64,000 bases of DNA from Chionoecetes opilio. Taxonomy: Eukaryota > Arthropoda > Malacostraca > Decapoda > Majidae. A program made the translations under genes and the position numbers. Shown one piece after another: positions 1 to 9,299 of this stretch. The number at the start of each line of letters is the position of its first letter. Positions within the stretch are counted from its first letter, which is position 1. Location: NCBI GenBank assembly GCA_016584305.1, contig JACEEZ010001188.1, positions 128,745 to 192,744 of the forward strand. The letters are read 5' to 3'. Under the pieces are notes generated by a model that saw nothing but the letters and a program-made list of their open reading frames with translations, did not search any database and was not told the origin of the DNA.

Positions 1-17
1 AAAAAAAGTAAACAAAG

Positions 18-910
18 ATGGAAGATCCCACCAAAACACCTTTTGTCGCTTTTGATACCAAAGAAAAAGACATATTAGGGCTGAAAATGAACCAGGCAAG
101 AGTCTTCATGCTAGGAAGTGTGGTACACGAATTAATGGATAAATTAGATAAGATGGAAAAGAAAGTGTACGTACTGGAAAAAGATAATTCTATTTAAAAA
201 AATAGAGTGGACGAATTAAATGGTAAACAAGACAACGAAAAGGTAGTGAAAATGCATGCATAAATTAATGCAGTACATAAGAAATGGAAAATGACACAAG
301 AGGAAATAAAAGATGAAAGAAAGACATGGAAGATAGAAAAAGAAAAAGACCAAGAAAGTTTACGTCAGATAATAGAAGATCAAGAAAATGAAAAGAAAAA
401 TCTGACCAAAGAAGTAGTAAAAGTAATGAAACAAAAGGAAAATTTAGTTAGAGATACAGTGGACAAAAAGAAATGTGTCATCATTTATGGTCTCAAAGAA
501 AAAGTGCTGCCCAAGAAAACATAAGAGAAGAGGAAGAAAAGAATGTGTCAAAAGAAATATTTAAAGTAGTAGAAGAAAATACGGAGATAGAAGAAGAAAT
601 AGAAGAGATACATAGGTTAGGCAAATATGAAGAGGGAGGGGCCCTTAAATGCCCCTTAAAAGTTAAGTTTAGGTCACAAAATACAGCACAAGATATATTG
701 TCTAAGGCATGGAAACTGGCAAAGACAGAAGAATATAAGAAAATATGGATAAGAAAAGATATGAATGAGGAAGAAAGAGCTAGATTGAATGTACTGTTTA
801 AAGAAGCCAAAGAAAAAAACCAATTGAGAATGGAAGAGGAAAAACAGAAATTCTATTGGAGAGTTTTAGACCAAAAACTGAAGAAGTGGTATCTAAAAGA
901 GAAAGAGTAA
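18..910 (+). pseudogene. LINE ORF1, coiled-coil RNA-binding protein (broken)
   Basis: The reading frame opens at an ATG at 18 (MEDPTKTPFV). It is very rich in Lys and Glu, giving a long predicted coiled coil over roughly the first 150 codons. A segment follows that begins CVIIYGLKE and continues through IHRLGKYEEGG to PLKVKFRSQ, which fits the RRM-like domain of LINE ORF1 proteins. The C-terminus is basic (KLKKWYLKEKE). Two in-frame stops (195-197 and 261-263) and a frameshift near 505-515 break it. In the intact element it would bind the LINE transcript in a ribonucleoprotein particle. It overlaps the start of ORF2 by about 55 bases, as is usual for compact LINEs. A second, also broken, copy lies on the minus strand at 33780-34835. 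Confidence 0.8.
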
Positions 911-1611
911 GAGAAGACAGTTTAAAGGAAAATGAAAATGGATGGCGGGTATCGTACACAAATATAAATGGGCTAGTGTCAACATTAACAGAAGTAAACT
1001 ATTACCTGAGAGCCAAGAAATCAGACATATTGGGTTTAGTAGAAACGAAGCAGAGTGATTCTGAGGATGTGCCAGTTGGGGAGGGTCAATATAATGGATG
1101 GAGGCGAAACAGAAATCAGAAAAAGGGAGGTGGTGTAATGGTGTTAACAAGGAAGGATGTGGTAGTAGGGAATGTGGAAAAAGGAGAAGGTATGGCAGAG
1201 GTGTTGAAGGTAGAGTTGGTGATGAAAAAAGGAAGAATAAGAGACTTAGTACTCGTATACGTTCCACCTAAGACAAATTCCTGGGGGAGAGAAGAGTATG
1301 GAGACATGATAAGAGACACAAGCAAATGTTTAAAGAATACGATGGAAAATTGTGAGAACATAATTTTGATGGGAGATTTTAACTGCAAAGAAGTTTGCTG
1401 GGAAGAATGGTATACTGAAGGAGGAGAAAACTCATGGGGTGGTACATTGTTGGATTTGGTAAAGAATAACATTATGACTCAGTGGATTAAAGAGAATACA
1501 AGATTCAGAGGTAGCAAAGAACCATCAAGACTAGATCTACTATTGACAAAAGAACTGGAAATAATTAGAAAAGTAAATTATCAGTGCCCACTTGGAAAGA
1601 GCGACCATGTA
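856..1611 (+). pseudogene. LINE ORF2, endonuclease (EEP) domain, cut by Tig-C
   Basis: This is the N-terminal apurinic-type endonuclease of the LINE polyprotein, which nicks target DNA to prime reverse transcription. The visible catalytic landmarks follow in the expected order: YTNINGLVS near the start, VETK (the metal-binding Glu), GGGVMVLTRK, ILMGDFNCKEVCW (the GDFN motif), SRLDLLLTKE, and finally SDHV. The domain is open for about 250 codons and stops exactly where Tig-C entered after SDHV. On the far side of Tig-C the frame resumes as LIEFEINY, the strand that normally follows the SDH motif. The open frame seen past 1612 reads into Tig-C and is not LINE sequence. Confidence 0.88.
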
Positions 1612-2412
1612 CAGTCAAACCTCGATATAACGGACTAAAGGGGGGGAGGAGGAGTCCGTTATAGCCGATTGTCCGTTATAGCGAGGGTATTTTCCCAAGG
1701 GGGGAAAAATATATGAAAAAACCGGAAAAATTGTGAAATAAATGAGAAATAATTACAAACACAACCAGACTGTGTAGCTATGTTGGGAGGTAAACAGTGA
1801 CTGGCACTACATGCTGAATTTGGTCCGCTCCTACACGTGAAGTAAATGAGAAATAATCACAAACACAACCAGACCGTGTAGCTAGTCAAGCTCAAGCTCT
1901 AGTGAAAGGTAAACAAATTACAACGAGCCAGATTCAGCCGTGGCTTCCAAAGGTATTGCTTATTATCATGACTAATGCTCATTATTATATATATTATATG
2001 GTTGTGAACTGCAGTTCTATACACGTGTCACTATTTAGGTCAGTGTAGCGCTGCGTGTCGCCTTAAATAAGGGTGATTTAGGGTGTTGAGGTGACAGGGA
2101 GACGTAGCAGCGGCCACGCCATAACACTAATAGTCACTATTTTAAACAATACACACCTTCTAACACTAAATCACTAGCAACACAGGCTCCTTCCTTATAA
2201 TATTATATCTTAATATGTGATGCATCAAAACTCCTTAAAACCCAAGCATTCCAAAATAAAATGAGAAAATAATGCAATAATGTTGAGTTGACAATGCGAG
2301 CAGCGATAAGCGGTCTAATATGAAAGAAAAAAAAAAAGAAAAAGTCACGCAAATGGAGTCCGTTATATCCGATGTCCGTTACATCGAGGTCCGTTATATC
2401 GAGGTTTGACTG
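1612..2412 (+). mobile_element. Tig-C MITE (Tigger-type, TA target), copy 1
   Basis: This is an 801-bp element bounded by TA on both sides, with inverted ends CAGTCAAACCTCGATATAAC. The subterminal regions repeat the word CCGTTATA three times at each end, a plausible transposase-binding array. A second copy in the opposite orientation is at 42610-43431 and matches throughout, including the CACAACCAGAC and GTGACAGGGAGACGTAGC interiors. No transposase coding is visible, so it is non-autonomous. Excising it with one TA rejoins the LINE endonuclease frame (SDHV to LIEFEINY). The superfamily (Tc1/mariner, pogo/Tigger branch) is inferred from the TA duplication and the CAGT-type ends. Confidence 0.9.
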
Positions 2413-2736
2413 TACTTATTGAATTTGAAATAAATTATAGGAAAAAAGAGGGGAGAAGAGAAGAACACAAGAAAGGAAGATACAATTATCTAAAAGCAGA
2501 CATTGACTGATTAAGCACATTCTTCGGAGAGACAGACTGGAGTAGTTTCCATGCAACAAGGAGTACCCAGAAAAAATGGGATGAGTTCATCCGAATTTAC
2601 ACAGAAGGAATAAATAGATATGTTCCAAGGATAGTTATCAGAGAAAAGAAAGAGAATGAATGGTTTAACAGAAAATGCAAATTAGCAAGACTAGAAAAAG
2701 AAAAAACATGGAATAGTTGGAGGAAAAAAGGAGGTA
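2413..2736 (+). pseudogene. LINE ORF2, end of endonuclease and linker
   Basis: This is the continuation of the LINE between two MITE insertions. It starts with LIEFEINYRKK, the closing strand of the endonuclease, then reads DWSSFHATRSTQKKWDEFI and REKKENEWFNRKCKLARLEK after a frameshift. This matches the linker that precedes the RT domain in this kind of LINE. A stop near 2508 and frame changes are present. It ends at the TA target of Tig-D. Confidence 0.75.
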
Positions 2737-3425
2737 CAGGTTGCCCATCACTAATCCGGCAACCACGGGACCTTAGCACTGCCGGATTTTCTAAATTTCC
2801 GGATTATTGATGTTTTGTCCCTTCACCTACAAAAAAATTAAACCAGGTTATCAGCACGTGGTCCAGATCAGAACTTTTTCTTTCTGTCATTGACTTCCTT
2901 ACAAAAATCTTCTTTTTTGATCCAATGTCAGTAAAGAACTTTAGTACTTTTTCTTTCTGTTTTTTATATCATAGACTGTTGAAGACCCAATGCCGTACAT
3001 TTCACAAACACTTCGCACAGACACACCACTATCAAGTTTTTTTAACAGTTCAACTTTCTCTGTGATCGACAACGAGCGATGTTTGCATTTTACGGCACTT
3101 CTTTTATTCGGCGAATCCATGATGGGGCTATACAGCAGCAGATTTTAACAATTACGACAAATAAATGAGAAGGAATGCCTGTTTGCTGTCGGAAGCTTAA
3201 GCATACAGCCGATTCTGGGTACAGCGCTCGAGCTCGAGCTTGACAGACGACCTACAAAGCGATACTAAGCAGAAAAATCACAAAAAGAAGAAGATCAAAA
3301 CATAAACGGCGCCTCCCGAAAAAGTGGCTCGCCAACCCGGGAAATTTGAAACTGCTCTCCGAAATCCATGCCGGAAAACTGATGGAACCGGAATATTGAT
3401 TGCCGGATTAGTGATGGTCAACCTG
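2737..3425 (-). mobile_element. Tig-D MITE (Tigger-type) retaining a transposase N-terminus
   Basis: This is a 689-bp element with inverted ends CAGGTTGNCCATCACTAATC and TA on each side. The ends extend inward with the word CCGGAT repeated. Its minus strand keeps the DNA-binding N-terminus of a pogo/jerky-like transposase (see 2941-3120), but nothing of the catalytic domain. Removing it and one TA restores the LINE linker, where WRKKGG is followed by NLWEKYEATRNEY. It is therefore a deletion derivative that inserted into an already formed LINE copy. Confidence 0.88.
2941..3120 (-). CDS. Short ORF: CENP-B-N/psq-type HTH of a Tigger transposase (59 aa)
   Basis: The minus strand reads an uninterrupted 59-codon frame from ATG (3120) to TAA (2941). 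It begins MDSPNKRSAVKCKHRSLSIT, has the helix-turn-helix core EKVELLKKLDSGVSVRSVCE and YGIGSSTVYDIKNRKKKY, then stops. This is the N-terminal DNA-binding module of pogo/Tigger/jerky transposases (CENP-B_N type). After the stop the same frame reads only SSLLTLDQKRRF before another stop, so the catalytic part is missing. Whether the peptide is made is unknown. It could be simple debris or, speculatively, a DNA-binding repressor of related transposons. Confidence 0.65.
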   Translation of the reverse strand: MDSPNKRSAVKCKHRSLSITEKVELLKKLDSGVSVRSVCEMYGIGSSTVYDIKNRKKKY

Positions 3426-3899
3426 TATCAACTTATGGGAGAAGTATGAAGCAACTAGAAATGAATATGTAAGAATCCGAAGAGAAGAAGAAAGTAACTA
3501 CTGTATGAGAGAAATATAATAGAAAAATGTAAAAACGAACTGAAACTTTTCTATGGATATATAAATGGAAAAATGAAAAACAAGGAAGGAGTAGATAAGC
3601 TGAAGGTAGAAGGCATAGTGTACGAAGATGCATTACAACAGGTTGAAATGATGAATAAGTGCTTTCAGACTGTATTTACAAGAGAAAGTGAATTTAAAAC
3701 GAAAAATATTATAGCAAAAGAAAATATAATGGAAGACATAAAAGTAGACGTAGTAGAAGTAAAAAGGCTAATGGAAAGTCAAGATGTGAGAAAAGCCCTG
3801 GGTCCAGATGGAGTGTCGAATTGGATAATGAAAGAGTGCAGTAACCAACTAGCAGGAAAGTTACATAGTGTAATTCAGAGTTCACTTAAAGTAATCGTC
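3426..3899 (+). pseudogene. LINE ORF2, linker to start of reverse transcriptase
   Basis: LINE sequence resumes as NLWEKYEATRNEYVRIRREE, then KLFYGYINGKMKNKEGVDKL, and enters the RT domain with DVRKALGPDGVSNWIMKECS (the conserved GPDG motif) and HSVIQSSLK. It stops at a TTAA (3896-3899) where the 13.7-kb nest begins. Across the nest, the frame continues ESRVPLDWKRENIVPIYKGG at 17599. The join SLK-ESRVPLDW is seamless when one TTAA is kept. Confidence 0.85.
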
Positions 3900-4464
3900 C
3901 AGACCATTTTATCATTCCTGATTTAATGCAGTCAAAATATAGCCATTATCGAGTATATCAACAATATGTTGTCACTTTTTGCATCCAGTCACCCGTTTTT
4001 AAATGATCCCCATTCAAAATCTGTAAATTCCCTGAGCTCTCAAAACGCAACTGACGACCAGCAGACGACGGACCACGGCAGGCAGCCTCCCAGCCCGGTG
4101 CTAATACAAATACATGTAAACTCAGAAAAAAATATAGTACATGGCCACCTCGATTTACGAATGGGTTACGTTCCTGAAAAACTGTTTGTAAATCGAAAAT
4201 TCGTAAATTGAATGTATTTTTCCCATTTAACCCCATTATTTAATTTGAGATACGTTCCTACGAACAATAATCACATCCATAGAATGTCATAAACTGCTAT
4301 AAAAACATATATTGTGGCTTTAGGCATACATACAATTAATATAAGACTACAGGGAGGTCCCGAAGATATGAGCAGTTAGGTTCCACCTGGCATACTCGTA
4401 AAGCGAAATCTCGTATAACGAAACACATAACCAATGGTAAAATATAGGTTCGGTTCCAGGACCC

Positions 4465-4467
4465 TAT

Positions 4468-4500
<33 letters not shown>
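4465..4500. repeat. A-homopolymer in Tig-A
   Basis: A run of about 30 A follows CCAGGACCCTATC. The same run occurs at 9131-9160 in the second, low-quality Tig-A copy and is shorter at 63378-63390 and 47224-47230. It belongs to the element and varies in length between copies. Confidence 0.8.
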
Positions 4501-4785
4501 ACATGTTTTCAAGCTCAAATAAACTATAGCAAACACAACAAACACACAGCATCTATATTACCCACACTGTACTACCTATTCTGTAGAAAAAGCATTCTGA
4601 AAGAGAAAATAGCACACAAAATAACATAACCACATTAATTAAACATAAAACATGCATAACACTTACAAGTGGTAATGTTGTGTGGGGAGACAGGAAACTG
4701 GCACGTAGACAGCTGAGAGTCCCTGTTTTCTCTCTCCGAGGCTCGAGAGAAAACAGCGGTGACTGCGTTTGCAGGGATGACTGGG

Positions 4786-5345
4786 TTAGAGTTCTTCCTC
4801 CTCCCCTTGATCACTTGGGGAAGAGGAAAGATCCTCGGTGCTGGCCCTGCTGGCAGATGTCGGTGCAGGATCATCCATGCCCTGCTCGATGGTGGAGGCA
4901 CCACTGGTGGAGGGACCACTGGTGGAGGGAGGTGGTGTAGGTGAAGATTTTGGCTTGAAGAAATGGCTGATCTTCATTTGGGAAGCACTAGCCTTCTTTT
5001 GCTGGTAGAGCTCTTCATATCTCCTCAGTGTATCCAAGATGTTGGCCTTGAAGTCCAGAGCCCTGTCTAACTGAGGGTCATACTCCACTGCCATTTCTGC
5101 AAGGTGTCTGCCAACGTCAATCATTTCACTAAGTTGTTTGGTGGTGAACGCCTTAGTGACTGGAGCATCTTCAGCTTCAGGGCCTGCATCGCTTTTGTTG
5201 TGCCTCTCCATTTCGAAGAGCTCTTCATCAGACAGCTCCTGAGTGTGGGAGGCGAGGAGGTCAACCACATCTTCCTCATCCACCCCCCTTGGGAAGCCGC
5301 ATTTTTTTCCGGGGAGAAATCTTTTTTGCACAGTTGGCAAAAAAT
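4786..5345 (-). pseudogene. Tig-A transposase, C-terminal 185 codons
   Basis: The minus strand is open over the C-terminal part of a Tigger transposase. Landmarks are DEEDVVDLLASHTQELSDEE (the post-catalytic acidic segment found in Tigger/jerky-like proteins), a Leu-rich helix QLSEMIDVGRHLAEMAVEYD, and a Ser/Pro/Thr-rich tail ending GEEEEL. The tail contains QMKISHFFKP, a match to the PCNA-interacting box Q-x-x-[I/L/M]-x-x-F-F. Upstream of 5345 the sequence becomes unreadable, so the DNA-binding and catalytic parts are missing here. A homologous but corrupted segment is at 12130-12790. Related tails occur in Tig-K (43755-45509) and Tig-I (41786-41990). Confidence 0.8.
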
Positions 5346-8300
5346 AAATAAGAAATTTATAAAAAATTTTAAAGGATTCCCTTTATACTCGCTCGATTTT
5401 AAATATGGGGGGCCGGGGGGGTCAAATCATTTCGGGGGCCCCAAATCCTAAATCGCAAAAGACTCGTCCTATTTTTTCGGGGTTTTGGGCTAGGAAAAAG
5501 GGTTGGAGGTTTCCCACCCGAGCAGGGGGGGGCTAAGACCCCTCAAAGACGAAAAACCATGGAGTGCTCCCCCCAAAATCCTGAAAATTTTTTCCCGTGT
5601 TTGGGAAAAGATGTATTTGGACCCTTTTTGATAAAAACAAATTTCCAAGCAAATACCCTTGGACCCAAAAAAGGAAAATTATTTTGGGGACAAAACTAGT
5701 GGGAAATGAAATTAAACCCAACACGGGACAAAAAAAAACGGCATAGTGAAATGTCAATTTACGAGTGTGTTTTTAAAATTTCCTCTTTGGGGGTATTTCC
5801 AAATTCCCCCTTTTTTTAAAATCATGTATCTTTAAATACAGATTGAAGTGCATCCCCCCCAAAACGGTTGTTTGAAAAATTTGGTATAAAATTTTTTGAG
5901 AAATAAAGTGTTTTTAGAGTGGGCTCAATATAAATAAAAAATTTAAAAAATTAATGGGTCGTAAAATTTTTTTAAAAGGCCAGGGAAACAATACCCCTAA
6001 AACTTTTTTTCTCTTCCCACGCCTTTAGTCCTTGATTTTTTTCCCCTTTTTTTGTTTTTTTGATATCACTGTTAATATACCAAACCCACCTCTAACCAAA
6101 CCCTTAACTTTTTTTGGTTGAAAAAAAACTAGTTTTCGGGTAGTATTTTGAAATCGATTTTTTATTCAAATTGCCCCAATGGGAAATTTGGGGTTTTTAA
6201 AACACTCAAATGAAGAAATCTCCCAAAATAAACAGGTTAGAATTGCCCAGCTCGAGGATACCAAAAACCAAAAAGGGTAAATATTCCTGGAGTTGGGGCG
6301 GTGCCAAACCCAACCCGGGGAAAAAATTTCCGCGCACCATAAAATTTAAATTTTTTTTCCCCCATAAAAAACCCCAACATAACCTAATCCAAATCTACCC
6401 TAAACCCTTAACATACAAAAACCCAAAACCCTAAAAATAACCTAAATCAAACCCTAACCTAAACAAAACCCGAAAAACCTAAAACTGGGAAAATTTTGGG
6501 TAAAAGGGGAAAGATGACTTTCGCGGTCGTTTTCAGACACCGGACTTTTTTTTTTCCTTTTTTCCCCCCGGTTTTAAATAGGGTTTTCTAAGGGGAGATG
6601 TTTTTTTTTTGCCCAAAAACCCCAAAAAGTTAAAAAAAAAAAAAAATCATAAACCAAAAAATTTTATGGTACCGTTTCCTTTAAACCTGTACCCTCCATA
6701 AAAAAGCATTTAAAAATTTGGGCCGGGAGAAATTGGGTCAGGGTCCTTTTTAAGGTTTTAAATTGAAACCAAACCCAAAAACCTTTTAGGTTTTTAATAA
6801 AAACCAAAACAACTAACCTGGAAAATCTTAAAAAAAGGGTTCCTCCACCAAAAGCTGACACAAATTTTTGGGCTTTTTAACTTATTATACTTACGTTTTA
6901 AAAAGAAATTTTTTTTAAATTTTTAAATGAGGGCCGATCACTTTTTGTCTACCAGGGCCCGATTTTAAAATTTTCCCAGGATCCATGATGTTATATTTTT
7001 TATTTTTGGGTTGGGGGCCCCGGGAAGATGCCAGTAGAAATGCTCTTTAGCCGAAGGGCGTGTGACGAACAGCATTTTTTTGGGCCGACCACAAAGGGAA
7101 AATTTTTTTTGGTTACCAAAAATACCAAAAGATCCCGGGAAAAAAAAGTGCCCTGTGTGACCCCCCCTTTAGGTTGGGTTGGGGAAATTTCAGGTTGGGG
7201 TTAAAGGTTGGGTTTTAGGTTGGTTTTGTGCACAGCACAAGGGGCTCAAAAGAGGGTTTGCTGGGTTTGGGTCTTGAAAGATTTTGCCCATCTTTAAATA
7301 AAGGGCTTAAATCTCCTATCTCCTTCCCTTATGTTTTTAAACCCCCAAACAAACTTGGGGCCCATTTTTGGAACCTTTTTTTTGGGGGTGGGGGCACACC
7401 CCAATAAGGGAATAGGGGCCCCCCCCCAAAAAAACCCTTAAAGGGGAAATTTTTTCCTAGTTCAGGGACTTTTCGGGGGAAAATTTTTTCCCTTAAAATA
7501 TTTTCTCCCCCCAAAAGGGGGCCACTCAAAAGGGGAAATTGGCTTCCCCCAAAAACCCAAAAACTGGGGAAATTTCCCTATAAAATAACTTAATGGGGGT
7601 AATATTTCCCCGAAAAAGGGTTCATGAACTGGGAAAATACCCCTAGTTTGGGGGATTTTTTTTGTGGGGGGGCCATTTTTCCCCCTTTATGTTTGTTCCC
7701 CCCCCCCAAAAAACCCCGGTTTTCCCACCATGTCCCCAAAAAGTTTGTTGGCTAAATAAAAAGTAAAAGAAGGGGTGGACCCTTTGTTTCTTAAATTTAC
7801 CCCAAAAAACCTTAACCAAAAGGGTACATCTAACCTAAAAAATTAAATAGGTTTCATTAAAAAACCCTTTAAAAAGACCTTCCAAAATTTTTTCCCCCCG
7901 GCCAATTTTTTAGTGTTTTTTCCCTAAATGGAGAAAAGGGGTTTTTAAGGGAAATGGAAACCATAAATTCGTGAAAATTTTTTTTTTTTTTAAAAAACTG
8001 GGTTTGCGCAAAATGAAAAACTATCCCCGGGTTTAATAAGGGGCCCGAAAAGTTTTGCGGTCGTTTACAGAGACCCCCGAATATTTTTTTTCTTGACCCC
8101 CCCTAGGTTTTTTGGGCTCAAAGGGAGAGTTTTTAAATTTTGCGCAAAAAAAAAAACAAAAAAAAAATAAAAAAAAAAATTTAAACTTAACCAAACCCTT
8201 TTATAGGTTTTAATGAAACCAAACCCAAAAACTTTTAAGGGTTTTTAAAATAAAACCAAACCAAAACCTTTAACCCCAAATTTAAATACTTTTTTTGGTT

Positions 8301-9009
8301 TTTTTTTGTTTTTTGGGTTTTTGCCCCAAAAAAAACTTAAATTAAAAACAAGTACCTATTGTGGGCCAAAAGAAAAAATAGTCGGTGCCCCTTTTGAAAA
8401 CGCCCCCCGGAAAACTCTCGTCCATTATAACCCCTATCCCCATTAAAAAACGGCACCTTTGTGGGCCAAAAAAAATAGTGGTTGTCTTTAAAAACCCAAA
8501 CCGCAAAATTTCCTCGCCCCATTAAAAACCCGGGTTACCCTTGACAAATCTCTCGCTATGGAAGGCGGCGGGGGGCGATCATGCAATGGGGTTTGGGGCG
8601 ATGGCCTGTCAGGCATCTGCCTTGCTCTTCGCCGATCATCCCCCCTGGCAGGGAAAAATTTCCCCTGGGCGGGCCAAAAGGACTTTTTTTTCCTTGCTTA
8701 AAAGAGCTGGCCAAGGTTTGAAAGTTTTTGTCCTGAAAAATTTTTAAATCTTTTCTTGTCGTTTTTTAGGAGGCAAAGCAATGTCAATTTTTGTGTCTTT
8801 TGAAGGGAAACCCTTTTGCATATCTGTAAAAAATTTTTTTATAGATAAATTTTCATTCGTTGTATCTTCAAAAAAATTATCATAAAAAATTAATTTTGGG
8901 TGTTTTCCGTTTTAAATTATCCCATTTCTGAAAATCTTAGTAGTGATATTTCAAAAAATCCAAATTGGACTCTTTGCAAAAAATGTACGCCCCGCGTTTT
9001 GGTCCAAAC
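5346..9009. other. Low-confidence sequence block, no interpretable genes
   Basis: The block is full of short homopolymers of all four bases (runs of 4 to 12), and six-frame reading gives only short, biased frames. It is sandwiched between two copies of the same Tig-A segment. This pattern fits unpolished long-read sequence rather than biology. 8541-8760 is the most normal-looking stretch but shows no recognisable protein. I do not call any of its open frames. Confidence 0.6.
6362..7226. repeat. Degenerate CCTAA-rich and TTAGG-rich stretches, inverted relative to each other
   Basis: Positions 6362-6480 are rich in CCTAA, CCCTAA and AACCTAA words. Positions 7160-7226 are rich in the complement (TTTAGGTTGG, GGTTAAAGGTTGGG, TTTTAGGTTGG). 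These resemble the arthropod telomeric pentamer TTAGG in degenerate, inverted arrangement. The surrounding sequence quality is poor, so the exact array cannot be trusted. Confidence 0.3.
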
Positions 9010-9130
9010 CCCGCCGCCCCTAGGACGCGTTTTAGATTTTCCCCTTTCCCAAACCCTTAGGACGCGGGGTTAGGCAACCCCTAGGACCGAATCCTAAACC
9101 CTTTAAAAGTATGGGCCCAGGCCCCCCATC

Positions 9131-9161
<31 letters not shown>

Positions 9162-9299
9162 ACATGTTTTAAAGCTAAATAAATATAGAAAAACACAAAA
9201 AACCACGCATCTATATTCCCCACACTTTACTACCTATTCTGAAAAAAAAGCATTTAAAAGAAAAAATAGCACACAAAATAACTAACCAATAACCTAAAC
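9010..9299 (-). repeat. Second copy of the Tig-A left region (low quality)
   Basis: The homopolymer followed by GGACATGTTTTAAAGCTAAA and CTACCTATTCTGAAAAAAAA repeats 4465-4640 of this window with many small deletions. It should continue with the segment at 12120, but a piggyBac relic separates the two. Confidence 0.65.

Noticed and set aside
493..1472. Leu/Ser/Phe-rich open frames on the minus strand opposite ORF1 and the endonuclease
   Set aside because: They are antisense to Lys/Glu-rich LINE coding; composition explains them.
6362..7226. Telomere repeat arrays marking a chromosome end
   Set aside because: The words are degenerate, short, inverted and inside low-quality sequence; transposons continue on both sides.
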